Assembly (NCBI GenBank): GCA_029747585.1
Contig: JAPEVF010000169.1
Span: 1-64,000, forward strand
DNA from: Pleurotus djamor
Lineage: Eukaryota > Basidiomycota > Agaricomycetes > Agaricales > Pleurotaceae
Direction of reading: 5' to 3'
DNA: 64,000 bases
The notes beneath the pieces were generated by a model. That model was not told the origin of the DNA and searched no databases. It was given only the letters and a program-made list of their open reading frames with translations. This document shows positions 34,154 through 45,672 of this stretch, piece after piece (the stretch's first letter is position 1; each line of letters starts with the position of its first letter). The position numbers and the translations under genes were made by a program.

Positions 34154-35194
34154 CTATGCGACATGCCTTCTCTGTTTCATTTCTTCTATGAAAATGAGAT
34201 CGGGATCTCTTCCTTTGACCTCGGGGAGAAGGAACGAAAATCCTGCGTAGCATCAAGGTAAGCACATGTGAGATTTCTCAGCAAAGTCAACGTACCTGCT
34301 CCGGCAATACAGCACCCAAAGAATACTTATGGATCGTAGGAATCAATGAAGAGCACAGGCGGAGAAGGACCGCCACTCACTCCACAGGACGTTCGGGGTG
34401 CCGATACTTTTACTCAGTTGGTTGAAGGCGAGAGCAGATATGATGGCACCTGCTTTCCCGCAAGCAGCGGAGATGCCATGGGCAAAGGCGCGATACCTTG
34501 TTGGAAATACTTCCGCGGGATAACACTGGCAAAGCGTTCAATGAATTTCTAGGCATCATCTGCGAATTGGGAAAGCAAAACGTACGTATGTTGTCCTATA
34601 AGAAAACAGACATTAGCCCAACTAAACAAGGTGACATCGTGGAAGAACCCTACGTATTTGCACCGAAGTTAAAGAAGAACTAGAAAAAGATGTGTAAGTA
34701 AAAATCGAAGGGATAGTATTGCCTGCAAACGTACCTGCAATAGTGCGAAATTGACAATGAAGGCCGCTGTACTTAGAGTATGAAATCGTCCAGCCAAGAT
34801 ACCGACTACGTATATGATCAAGTGAGTATGTCTTCGTGGGTGAAGATGACATGTAACTGACGAAACAAGGCGGCCATCAAAAAGCCTTGAATTTGCAGTA
34901 TCTTTCTTCCGATGAGTTCAATGGTTAAGATAGAAGCGTAGTATCCTTGTTGAAATCATTTGGTTAGCCGTGCACGGCTTAGGAAGAGACAGAATGAACA
35001 CACCTGGAACAAAGCCTAAAGCAGTGATGATGATATTTCCGGTGGCGATCTTGAATAGACGTTCCCAAGCTGTCCCATCCGAGCCATCGAAGCCGATCTG
35101 TTGAAGTACGACGTTTTGGTTGAGGTTGATACCGTAGAATCTAACGAATGAGGTGAGAACGAGGTCGCTGACAAGGAGACTTAGCCAGGTTCCT
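34154..35194 (-). pseudogene. Inorganic phosphate transporter (PHO84-like MFS), C-terminal half only
   Basis: Proton-coupled phosphate permease of the major facilitator superfamily, plasma membrane. Exons read [111 protein letters not shown] and GCCIAGAGFSFLLPEVKGRD, ending RRHVA and TAG. It covers about TM7-TM12, roughly 220 of the usual 530 residues. Introns are clean and include a 10-nt microexon (GACAACATAC) that codes the centre of NTTTY. The upstream half is absent: at 35194 the sequence changes into the antisense of CCL1. The coding part has no stops, so the loss is recent or an assembly effect. Confidence 0.85.
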
Positions 35195-36144
35195 CTGCGA
35201 ATGTCTCCTTTCTCGACTGGGAGGAAGAGCAGCTGCTCGTTAAACTCTACATGTCCAAAATACCACAGCTGTGTGGTCATTTCCGCTTTCCAGAAGAGGT
35301 GGAAGCGACTGCTATCAGCTATCTGAAGCGGTTTTACCTGAAGAACACGGTTATGGATTGGCATCCGAAGAATGTTATGTACGTTTGTGGTCTGAGGCAC
35401 AAGACCGGTATTGACACATTGTCGCGCAGGTTAACGACTCTCTTTCTGGCCACGAAGACGACCAACAACCCCATCTCTCTCGAGGCATTTACCACCAACA
35501 TTCCAAAAACAGCGCCTGCCGATGTCCTTGATCTAGAGTTCTTGGTCGCACAAAGTCTCGAATTTGAGTTCGCTGTCTGGCACGCGCATCGTGCCCTCTG
35601 GGGAATCGTGCTGGATATACAAAGTCTTCCTTCTTCGGAGAACGGTGACGATCCCTCGCCTATTCAGATCTATGACCAAGCCCTCGTTCACGTCCGCGAA
35701 TCACGACTCACCGATGCCGAACTCCTCTATACTCCTTCCCAAATTGCTCTCGCCGCTGTAGGCATCGTCGCGCCAGAAATGGCGTCACGGTGGTCTCAAT
35801 CGAAACTATCTTCGCTAGGATCGACCGTGCCTCTTAATGCCTTTAATGCATCCATTGATGAACTCAAGAATCTCATCACGGCATTCGGTCATCCACCTAA
35901 CGTCGAGGATGTACGAGACATAGATAAACGCTTGCGGATTTGCAAGAATCCTGAGAAGGTAGTTGGGAGCAAAGCTTACCTTGCAAAGAAAGCGGAGGAG
36001 GAACGGAAAGCCGAAGAAAAGCGCAATAAAAAGGCGGAGCAGATCCAAATCAATCTAGCGCAAGGGGGCGACCCCTTCTCTGGAGAGGATGGTACCAGGA
36101 AGGCAGCATTGGTTGACTATGATGATGACGATGATGACGATTGA
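35185..36144 (+). CDS. CCL1: Cyclin H / CCL1 (TFIIH kinase cyclin), 5' exons missing
   Basis: Regulatory cyclin of the CDK-activating kinase in TFIIH. The frame opens at an acceptor-like TTAG (35184) with PGSSANVSFLDWEEEQLLVK, then LYMSKIPQLCGHFRFP and EEVEATAISYLKRFYLKNT, DWHPKNVM; one intron; then LFLATKTTNNPISLEAFT and DLEFLVAQSLEFEFAVWHAH, both diagnostic of cyclin H. A second cyclin fold and a charged coil end in an Asp run. The normal N-terminal 55-65 residues (start YEASTQYRNW in relatives) are not found upstream, where a truncated phosphate transporter lies on the other strand. The first 10 bases overlap the transporter fragment. Met at 35251 is internal to the family alignment and unlikely to be the native start. 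Confidence 0.88.
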   Translation, partial: PGSSANVSFLDWEEEQLLVKLYMSKIPQLCGHFRFPEEVEATAISYLKRFYLKNTVMDWHPKNVMYVCGLRHKTGIDTLSRRLTTLFLATKTTNNPISLEAFTTNIPKTAPADVLDLEFLVAQSLEFEFAVWHAHRALWGIVLDIQSLPSSENGDDPSPIQIYDQALVHVRESRLTDAELLYTPSQIALAAVGIVAPEMASRWSQSKLSSLGSTVPLNAFNASIDELKNLITAFGHPPNVEDVRDIDKRLRICKNPEKVVGSKAYLAKKAEEERKAEEKRNKKAEQIQINLAQGGDPFSGEDGTRKAALVDYDDDDDDD

Positions 36145-36467
36145 TAATGGTGTATGGACCTCATCACACACATATTTAGACACGCCAAGTTGCATTGATG
36201 AATGAATGTATTCCTAGCACGTCTATGTATGACGGGTATCTCGATAAGCTCTACAGACCAACGCGATACGGAGAAGGAAAGCCATTTGTTTTGGCTGCTT
36301 TTTGACCTCCACAAGTCATAGGCTCAAGGAGCGACAGAGGAGGCTTCGAAAGAGCCGAGGTTCACGCATGAAAAAGCTCACTCTCAGTTGATCGGATGGG
36401 CCTCAGCGACGATGGCGCATCGGATGACCATGATGGTGAAACAAACCGTCTGTTGTCACGATCGTTT
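36145..36467. other. Intergenic, convergent 3' ends
   Basis: Between CCL1 (plus) and the DUF1764 gene (minus). Nothing coding or repetitive seen; presumably both 3' untranslated regions. Confidence 0.5.
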
Positions 36468-37008
36468 TTAAAAACCTGAAAAAGAGCGATCAGACGGTGG
36501 AAGATAATGATGAAGCAAACACGAACAGCAGGTGCAGTCAAACGGGCATTCTGGTGTGTCTACAGAGTTGTGCATCAGCATCTATAGCAAGACGAATAGG
36601 GAGAACAATACGAACCACCTCCTTCGTTGCTAATACCGAGCTCGTCTTCTTTGTAGACGGCCCAGCCCTCTTCCGTCTTTTTTCCTGGGGAAAACGGGTG
36701 TCAGATGGCTTGGAGAAGATCGCCGNAAAAAGCATACTGGAACCGCGTCCTCTCGAGTCTGCGAAGCTATCATTGGTGGAATCAGGCTGGCTTTTAGCCT
36801 TTTGGGTTTTTATGCGCTTCACGGGGGCTGCGGAAGTGTCGACGATAGTTTCTGGAAGAGGTCTCTTTTTTGTGGGTGGAGGTGCATCGTTTACCTCTGG
36901 AAGGGGAATTAGTTTCTTCTTCTTCTTCTTTTTCTTTTCCTTTGACGGGATGGCTGGCTTTGCCTGAGCCTTTGAAGCAAAAATGTCGTCGATTTCAGAT
37001 TTTGGCAT
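36468..37008 (-). CDS. DUF1764 family protein
   Basis: Small conserved eukaryotic protein of unknown function. It begins MPKSEIDDIFASKAQAK, has a Lys-rich run (eight Lys) and KKRPLPETIVD, then the family core DSRGRGSRKKTEEGWAVYKE, DELGISNEGGDTPECPFDCTCC. Two introns, one containing an N at 36726, separate the core from the first exon and the Cys-rich end. Relatives usually stop right after the Cys cluster (CPFDCDCCF); here about 20 extra residues follow before a TAA at 36468, perhaps because the ancestral stop was lost. The basic regions suggest a nuclear or nucleolar site, which is inference. Confidence 0.8.
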
Positions 37009-37207
37009 GATGGTTGGAAGGCAAGAGGCGAAATTTTCCTAAAGCGGGACTGAGCAGCGTCCACGAACCAGAAGAATCACGCTCCCACCCACACCCAAAC
37101 GCCTAATAATGTTGCAAGTTTCTTTCTTTTATCCGTGTTTCTGTATGGATTATTGATGTGGAAGGGGGATTGACAGGCCCCAGCCAAATCTCGGGATCAA
37201 TGTGCAG

Positions 37208-40195
37208 CTTCAGTCGCCACTGGACAACGTGAATTTGCAATTCGCCGACCCGCCTTTGCTGTCCTCCTCATCATCATTTATGCCTTCAACGCCCGGGTTC
37301 GATTCCGCCGCCTACTTCAATAACATGGACCCGTCGCAGGCTGCCAAGCAAATGGCTGCCCTCAACGCCGCCAACAACGCCAGAATCATGAACGGACGCT
37401 CGTCTGTCCCCCCCACCTCGCTTCCTTCAAACGGAACAAACTCGGCATCATATCTCGGAGGAATACAGGCCGCTACCAACACACAAAGTCACGATCCCTT
37501 CTCTGCCAACCACCAAAACCAGTCCCATATGTCGAGTAACCATCCCATGCCGCACCTGACGCCCAACCCGGCAAACAACCCTCCTAACCAAATGCCAAAC
37601 CAAGCTGCCCGCGCTGCCCACCAGAAGTCAAGGCAACAGTTCCTCCATGGCCTGACTAGCGTGCACCAGAAACGAAACGCCCCATTGCCCCCTCAGCTGA
37701 CCGGGATTCACCAGACCAATCCACCATATGATCCGAATAACACACAGTGGAAAGCCTTGGAATCTATTGCAGTAGAGCCTGGAGTGATAAGACTAGCGGG
37801 AAAAGAGATTGACCTGTTTAAGCTGTGGTCCATAATTCACCAGATTGGTGGCATTGCTTCGGTGCGTTTTCCTCTTATCTCGTTCCCNATGCCACNGTGT
37901 AAACAAAGGCACGTATATATAGGCCAACAACAACAATGCCTGGCCGAGCATCTTGACGCAGCTGGGNTTGCCAGAGTATGTGCCGCAAGCACAGGGAAAC
38001 GGGACGACTCCCATTGCTCCACTACTTTCACAACACTACCTAGCCATCTTGCACCCGTTCGAGGAGGCCTACAACCTGAACGTCAAAGATACACAACGCA
38101 AAATGCACCTCTCCGCCCGTCAAATGGGAAATGGACAGCAAATACCCGCTGGAATGTCACCTCGTCCGAATATGCAAAATATGATGGGCATGGTGCCACC
38201 TTCAACGCCAGGCCCGCAACAATCGGCATCCGCGAATGGAGGACGTCCCCAAGCGCCTCAGACTCCAACCCATACCAACAACGGTACCCCCTCAAATCAG
38301 AACTTAGGTATGCGTACCCCAACCCAGGGCACTCCTCCCCAGAAATTTCCCTCTCACCCTTCTATGGAGTCTCTGGCGAACCTGGGTGCTCAACAGCAGG
38401 CTTCAGATGTCAACGTTCTCGATGGCGATGCTCAGGGATTGAAGAGGAAGCTCGATTTCGAGGAGGGGGATAATAAGAGAGCTAAACAGAAGACTGGTGA
38501 GCCTTATCGTCACACTTTTTGTATCTAGAGAATTGATGTCAACCGGCAGGGTCACAACCGCCCGAAGCAGACTTCGTAAGTCCATTACAACTGCAAGATA
38601 AATTTGGCTAACTAAATTCCCGTGGGGATTAGCCGGCNGTTGCCCTTTCAATCGGTCCCACTACAACCAAACCTGCTCAGACACCTGCTATGTCAATACC
38701 ACCACGATCTCGNTCCCAGCCTTCNCGACGGAAGATTGAATATGTTCCTCTNGCTCGCGAGATAGACACNTTCGGNGGNCGTGATATTCGACAAATCGAA
38801 ACCGAACTCAGCAACTTACCCTCAAGGCGCCCATGGCGCGATATCAACGATTGGGGGACCGTCGATATCGAGGCGTTAACCATGTCGGTCCGCTCCCGAT
38901 TGTCGACNGAGCTTTCNTATGCTCTTACTACCCTCACCTTNTTATCTACAATGCGCGGTCAGACTCCAGGGTCTGGGTTTCCTATATTCCAGTGTGCAGA
39001 CCTTTTGGATGAACTGCTGGACCTTCTGGAAGATTTGGCGTTCGATGGGACACCCGATGTCGAGGAATGCGACGGAATTATAGTCACACACCGGGAATTA
39101 GTGACAACTGTTCAAGAAACTCAAGCTGCNTCCTTCATAATTTTGGACCCTGTNCAAGGTTCGAAGGACCCTTCCCTCGGTCCCAAACCTCGACAAGCTA
39201 CTATCATCACCACGGTCACTAATATCATCCGAAACCTCACTTCNATACCAGATAATCTGGACTTCCTCGCACGCCATGACCGACTCCTCGACCTAATGCT
39301 CCGTTTGTCCTCTGTTGAGCGACAGCCGTCTGGCGCATTGCGGGCCTCCTCCCCAATCTTATCCTTGAGNGACGTGATTACTGTTCGAAAGGACACGCTT
39401 NACACGCTCACAACCACGGCCTATATGACCCACTTCTCCGTGACAATGCCNCCGTCCAANTCTACGCTCCGAATGGCCAGTCGTGTATTCCAGTTGGTAT
39501 CTTCTTATCTAGTCGATCCATCTGAGGCCGTCTCACCCCTCGCGTGCGTCCAGTTTGTTGGAACNCCACCNAACCCTCAGCTACGACCTCCTGCACTTGC
39601 NGATNTAGCCTTGGACGTGTGGACGCGAATTAGCCAAAGTGATGGGAACCGACACGTCTTCGCGAAGGCCGTGGCACAANCCGGATTGTGGCGACTGTTC
39701 GAAGCCCTGGTTCACAGGCTGCCAATCGTAGACGCTGATTTCCAGTTAATGATGCGGGAAGCGTGGCTCAGCTATCTGGAGAAGACCATCATGTCACTTT
39801 ATTCCCTCGCCTTCCTGTCTCCGCCTGAGCTGAAGAAAAAGATGAAGACCGACCGCAAGTTGGGATTTGCCGGGGTCATGTTCAGCATGACGCAACGGTT
39901 CCTTATCACGACCCATGAGTTACGCGCTTGGTTTATGATATGCACACGACGGGCTATTGAGACCATGAAGGTCGTGGACGATGGCCAAGACTGTTTCGAG
40001 ACACCGAAATCGACCAATCTGCCACCCTTATCGTTTGGTATGGGCTACGGTGAAGTCGGTGAGAACGGAGATGACAAGGGTACTGGTCTTTTGGGTGGCT
40101 ACCGGGGTCTAGCCTGGGATCTGTTGATGCTGAGAGAAGTGGGAGCGGACGATGTTATGTTTTCTGAGCTTGAGAGTCTGACGCGGGTTGAGTGA
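37208..40195 (+). CDS. SWI1: SWI1-like ARID subunit of SWI/SNF chromatin remodeller
   Basis: ARID-domain subunit (ARID1/Swi1) of SWI/SNF. The N-terminus is Asn/Pro/Gln-rich. The ARID runs QQFLHGLTSVHQKRNAPLPP, KEIDLFKLWSIIHQIGGI, an intron at about 37863-37922, then AWPSILTQLGLPEYVPQ and HYLAILHPFEEAYN. After a Pro/Gln/Thr-rich linker and two short introns comes the conserved Swi1 C-terminal domain (IEYVPLAREID, SNLPSRRPWRDINDWG) ending at 40193. About 15 Ns are in frame. The coding exon probably begins at an acceptor (TGCAG, 37207) after an unseen first exon; the first in-frame ATG is 37280. Divergent from the DUF1764 gene, about 200 bp apart. Confidence 0.85.
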
Positions 40196-40339
40196 GGCTT
40201 TGTGTATTTATGTGGATTTTTTCGATTATCGACCGTAGTCAGTTTTGTTTGTACGTGCGCAGGGGTTTCTGGTTACCAGATCCTTTGACGCCAGAATTCT
40301 TGATGAACTCCAACCGCTTTCACCTTTCCTCATCAGCTC

Positions 40340-42392
40340 ATGGCCTCAGAATTACCTCCACCTGTCTACTCGCAGGGCGACGATGACTTTGGCAATGCGC
40401 AAGCCATCATCAATCCAGACCACTCTTTGACAGATTCGGGGCCACAGATTCTCATCATACCCTCCGCTGACTCTATAAATTTCCAAAAGGGCTATCTTGG
40501 TGCTGACGGCGAGCGCGCTGCTATCGAAGGCGAACTACATATCAAGGGCGCGGACCCGTTGGCCTGGCGTAAACTGTGAGACCGCAGCTTCCGTTTCCGA
40601 CGCTTGTCCTCATCACCTTCTAGATCTATCTCACTCAGTAGCAACGAATGCGCGTATGACCGCAGCGTCGAGCTTGGTTATTCTGAAATCATTCTCTACA
40701 CTCATTCTCGACCAAATCCTACACTGCTGCAATCGTATTATCTCTTCGCCATCCCTCTTACGCCAGATACACCGCAGTCAATACGCACAGCTCACTCGGC
40801 ATTAACCCATACACTGACCGTCACTCTCGAACCCTTGGTCGCTTCGATATCACCCATTACCAAGTCCATAGTCGTGTATACGAAGCGGTATTCCTCGCAC
40901 GTCCACCCATTCACCATCTCCCCTGAGACACACTCTCTTGACGATCCAACTCATGTTCAAGTCGAAATCCCCCGAGTTACATTCAAAGTTGGCGAACCTC
41001 TCCCCATCTACGTTACGATACCGCCTCCCAAGAGGGAACTCATAGTCGAACAAGGGTTGCGCCTTCGAAATATCATGGTAGAGCTCGTCAGAACCATCCA
41101 AGTCGGGAGACAAGATGGGAGTGACTCAGATTCGGACTCTGACAATGAAGATGAAACACGTCCCGCTTTCCTTGCTGGCGGTCCAACAGATGATGCGGAC
41201 AACCATGGTGAAGGCTCGTCCTCAACCCCTTTGGCGCCATCCCCGCCCGGCTCGTTACACCGCTCGATTATCGGACGCTCTGGCGCATCATGTCGCTTCC
41301 ATTCAACGAGACCCATTCAACTCCGTTTAATCGTCCACCAATCGTTTACCTCAGACTCCCCTGCTAGTCTCCAACATCAAGCTGATCTTCCCACCACCGA
41401 ATATGCCCACTTCGAGAGTGAAAGCGATGCGGACTGCCCTGCCATCACACAAACAACGGTGCTCCACTCCGTCACCTTTTGCTTGGAGGTGAAGGTATCA
41501 TTCGTTGATATGGCCAGTCGAGTGGAACGGCTATCCACCATATCTATCCCAGTCAAAATTCTACCGCCCTCAGCGCCACTACCAGAAGTGGAACAGTCAG
41601 TTGGGGAGGCCTACTCTAAGAAGCACGATCGACCGCCAGCGCGAACCGTTCGTGCAGATGAAGCGGACTCGGCCCCTCATTACGATGCTGGTGCTGAGGC
41701 AGGGCCAAGTGGCCATCCTACCAGTGCTCCGCCTCCATTTGAAGAAAGAGATGCACCTNCCCCCGTTCTTTTCTTCCTTCGCAGAGCCCTCGACCTCAAA
41801 TCGTTTGCCAACTTTCCAGGAATCAGAGAGGGAGGTCATTCTCCCGGAAAGCGATGCAGACTGCGAAAACCTCATAGGAAATGAACTGGTCATCCTTGGG
41901 GAGGGTCAGCAATTTGGATTTGTATCTGCGCAACAGTTTGATGGACATACTGAAGACATTCGTGGTTCTTCAACCCCTCCGCCGACGCTTGAAATGGCTT
42001 CACTCGATCCCAATTTGACCGGAATTGCGGACATACAGGAGCCAGAGCATGCGTTAGAAGTGCTCGGCTTGGTATTGGAGCAACATGAAGAGAATACTAG
42101 AGGTGTGGATCGTCCACCCCCACCTCCACCCATGGACGATCCTTCCGACCCTCCTCCGTCGATAGATTCAGAATTCAGGCCGCCAAATCCCTCTCACAGT
42201 GGTTCTCCGCCTATCCCCCCACCCCCACCTCTGCATCCAGTATTCGCAACGGACACATCACGCCCTCACTCACCTCCTCCCCCACCACCATTGAATCCTT
42301 NGGATGAGTCTCACGGACACGCGCCCCCTCCCTACCTCGGCGTATCGCAGGGGCAAGAGCATGCAACACGTCCACCACCATACGTAGATTAG
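40340..42392 (+). CDS. Alpha-arrestin (ART-like) with C-terminal PPxY motifs
   Basis: Arrestin-like trafficking adaptor. N-terminal arrestin fold pieces: PQILIIPSADSINFQKGYLG, GELHIKGADPLAWRKL, then after an intron SVELGYSEIILYTH and the strand RVTFKVGEPLPIYVTIPPP. The second half holds a Ser/Asp acidic patch, then a disordered tail rich in Pro. Two PPxY motifs (APPPYLG and RPPPYVD, the last at the very end) are ligands for WW domains of Rsp5/NEDD4 ubiquitin ligases, so the protein probably directs ubiquitylation and endocytosis of membrane transporters. An N at 41759 before a C run breaks the frame; skipping it joins ERDAPPP to FFSSFAEPSTS. Targets cannot be told. Confidence 0.8.
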
Positions 42393-42563
42393 ATTCCATA
42401 GGCTCAGCAACCCTTGGGGTATTATTCATGAACGTGCATCGTATATCTGAACATATTACAGTGTAAGGTATGAATGGGAGATAGGGGGCCAACGCATCAG
42501 TCTGAAGAGCAATACTGCAGACATATCCACGAGTAAGACAAAAACAAAAACCTAATGCAGCAT

Positions 42564-43559
42564 CTAACAATTGCAAGCATCCTTGGGCTTTGCGGCATTC
42601 TCGTCCAAATTGACACCCTCNTGACCTGAGCCTGACCGGTTGCCGTTCGTACCGGCGCGGCCTGCGCCGCGNGTCGAAGCGAGAATATGATCAATCGGGA
42701 TTTTCTTGGCTGCATGAAATAAGGACATGTTATGAGACGNGTGTATNACGAAGAGCTCACCAATTTCTGTGAATAGCTCTACGATTCCCTCGCCAGACTT
42801 GGCACTAGTCTCGAAGAAGAGGAGACCGGCTTCGGTGGCATACGCCTGNGCTTCTTCCCTAGGAACCTGTCGCAGGCTTTCCGGTTCCCCAGTGCTTGAA
42901 GCAGGGGTCTCGCCTGGTGTAGCAGTGGCATCGTCGGCTTCATCCTCTGATTCGGACGAAGAGGCGGGATTGGCAGTAGAGGGAGTTTGAACAAGGTCNA
43001 CCTTGTTACCGGCAAGGGCAATGACAATATTGGGGTTCGCCTGACGTTGTAGTTCTTTGACCCATGATTTCGCCTTTTCCAAGCTACTNGCCTTCGTAAC
43101 ATCATAAACAACGACGGCGGCCTGTGCGTTGCGGTAGTACATGGGCTATAGTTTGAAAATAATGAGGTTGCGATAAGGGAAGAACNAAATGAGACGCACA
43201 GCAAGTGAGTGGAACCGTTCTTGCCCAGCCGTATCCCATATNTCATATCTCAGAACGCGGTCTTCCAGCCTGCATTTCTGCGTCAAGAAGGCAGCACCGA
43301 TNGTAGGCTCTTTGTTGGCTTGGAATTCATTGGAGACCTNGAGAGTTGATCGCTGAGGAAGAGCCCGACGATAGNTAGGCCGTGAACCNTTACGAATCTC
43401 AAAACAACTGATGATTTGCCAACCGCGGCTTCACCTGAAAGGCGCAAGGNCGTCATGAAAATGTCCAAAAGGTAGCTTGAGACTTGGTTGGAGCCCACCT
43501 AAGAGAACGAGCTTGACTTGAACGGACTTGTCCACGGAGCCTGAAGCAGCGTCTGACAT
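42564..43559 (-). CDS. VPS21: Rab5/Ypt51-type small GTPase
   Basis: Early-endosome Rab GTPase. Exons: MSDAASGSVDKSVQVKLVLL, then GEAAVGKSSVVLRFV (P loop), NEFQANKEPTIGAAFLTQKC (switch I, Rab5-like), RYDIWDTAGQERFHSL (switch II), MYYRNAQAAVVVYDVT, ALAGNKxDLV (G4), FFETSAKSGEGIVELF (G5), and an end in CNC for double prenylation. Between G4 and G5 there is an insert of about 45 Ser/Glu/Pro residues (about 42870-42990), seen in basidiomycete Rab5 relatives. Four introns and several Ns; the exon joins keep frame. Vps21 versus another Rab5 paralogue cannot be decided. Confidence 0.88.
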
Positions 43560-43668
43560 GATTGGCGTGGCGGAGGGGAAGAAAGAAGGATGAAGGGCAA
43601 GTGGCAGAAGATGGTGGTGGTAAGAGACAAAGTATCTACGTAACGATGCTGCGCTTGTCCTTATTTGT

Positions 43669-45672
43669 CTATGTAGCGCCGTAAAACCNTCGCACTATCG
43701 CGCAAGTCAGGTAGACACCATTATCCACTTCGATTGTCTCCTCGTCTAGGAATGCCAACGGGCANGTAAATCCATCATCGATGGGTGCTGCGACAAACTC
43801 TGCCAACGCCTGTTGTTGAGCGCGACGTTTCGAATTCGGGAAGGCCCCAGGCTGATTATAGAAGAAGTATGGTTTCTTCTTGAAGCTTGCATCGTTCTGC
43901 GACAAGAATCTCTCATACTTCCCAGAAGGATCGCCGTATGCTGCTGCTATGGCTGCGACATGCGGTAGAAGTTCATCGATATCTTTTGCCTCGCTGCCTT
44001 CCGAGCATTTGCCCATGGTGAAGTCGACCGCATCCTGGATAGTTGCACCATTGTTCGACCTCCTGATCCAGTAATTTTGTCCCAACTGATCACCCAACTT
44101 CGCAGTCGTCTAGAAGCGATTCGTCAATAAGATGTTAACTCAAAGGGCAGTCGGCGCCTACAATCATGGCCTCGATGTTGTAAGACCGATAGTGATTGGG
44201 TCTTGTGCGCGAAGCTTCGAAGGGCTGCTCCCCGTTGGTTGCTATCTGGTCCGGGAATATTTTGGTATAGTAATCATCCAGAGTCTTCTTGGCTTCTTCG
44301 AGTCTCCCAAGATAGATGAGGAGTGCTGCCTTTTGAGCGGCGAAAAAGGTGCCGTGGTTACTAAATTTGCGGTGAGATCACTTCATACAGGATTGTGTTC
44401 AACACAACTAACTTGGGTTTTTGTTGCGCAGACAACGCTATCTTGCTGCTGCCGAGCCAGTTGACGTAGCCCGTGGTCCATTGCTTGACGCCCTTGTCAA
44501 TGACATCCCACTTCTCCGGCCTCAAAGTTCCAAGAAGGGACCCGATGTTTGCTACGCTCACCAGGACGTGCATATCCAGAACGCCCGTGAACGTGCCTCG
44601 TTGACAATTGCCATCAGGGCCTCGAACGATCTGCCCGTAGTCCACATTAGGGTTGATGGAGGTGCTCTTCTGGATGAAGAATTGGTTCAAAATCGTGAAG
44701 ATNGTGTCCAAATACGCGGTTTTTCGAGTAATTNCGAAGGCTGCACCGTTATACTCGATAGCTCTGGCAGTATTCCCGATAACAGCCGGTCCCGACAATT
44801 CGCGAACATCCGGATTNACCTTCCCGTCGCGTCGTATGTATTTGCACGCACACCAGGCTGCATTANGGTTCAGTGATGCTATNACACTTCANAGATACGA
44901 AAACCTACTGGCAGAGGGTTCTAGGCTTTTGGTAGGAGACGGCGTGCACTTGGTNGGACTCTTGGCCGGGGCCATTGCAGGGCTATGCGTGACAGACGAT
45001 GAATGCGTTGTGCGAGTCGGTTCAGTGGGGATAATGGGAGAAAGTGTCAGACTTGTTGGGGACGGTAATTCGAGGAGGGCTTGGTTGGGCTGGCCTGACT
45101 CGGTAGACGCAGACCTTTCCTCGCGCTTGCGACGCTTGATCATCCTCGAAGGGGTGGCTATGTCGAGAGATTCAATGTATGGGTCATCTGGACCNAAGTC
45201 ACCATCTCCATCCGCATCATCGTCTGGATCAGAGTTTGTATCGTTCCCTTTAGACAGGTGCGAGCGACCACTCCCAGAGGGACACCAATTGCATTGTGGC
45301 CAATGACTATAGGGTGTGTTTGANATCATCAAAACTTTGTGATGAATTGATTCAACATACTAGGGTGCCCAACTCAGGTAATCNTGCGGATTTCCACTCG
45401 GCGGCAATGGCTGATTCGAGTCCTTTCTGACGATGGCTGNGAAATTTGCTNAGTCTAGGCGAGTGCATATACAAGCAATAAAACGTACTCCAGGGACCTC
45501 CCCTTTCNGCATAAGTCNTCGCTGCCTGGATAATAGTCCTTTGGGCGTCGCTTGGATTGGCAGTGTATGAATTGGCNAGATATTGTCTGTAAACCCAGTC
45601 CGCAGCGGAGCATGGCGAGACGCTTGNATATGTGANGCCTAGNGTCAAGANGAGTTTATGAAGAAGGACCAT
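43669..45672 (-). CDS. Secreted alginate-lyase-domain protein with low-complexity insert
   Basis: Predicted secreted polysaccharide lyase-like protein. It begins MVLLHKL with a hydrophobic signal region ending CSAADWVYRQY, then DYLSWAP, HWPQCNWCPSGSG. Next is an insert of about 110 residues (45330-44900): Asp-rich, then basic (KRRKREER), then Ser/Thr/Pro-rich up to TKCTPSPTKSLEPSA. The alginate lyase domain follows: RRDGKVNPDVRELSGP, TGVLDMHVLVSVANIG, NHGTFFAAQKAALLIYLG, GEQPFEASRTRPNHYRSYN and HVAAIAAAYGDPSGKYERFL. Seven or so introns; the insert sits on exon sequence flanked by good splice sites. Many Ns, all tolerable in frame. Substrate is not known; fungal members may act on uronic-acid polymers. 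Confidence 0.78.

Noticed and set aside
35102..35184. CCL1 first exons hidden antisense to the transporter
   Set aside because: The plus strand there reads as the complement of conserved transporter codons and gives no cyclin N-terminal sequence.
44653..45306. 217-codon plus-strand ORF
   Set aside because: Antisense to the lyase-domain gene; it crosses that gene's introns and resembles nothing.
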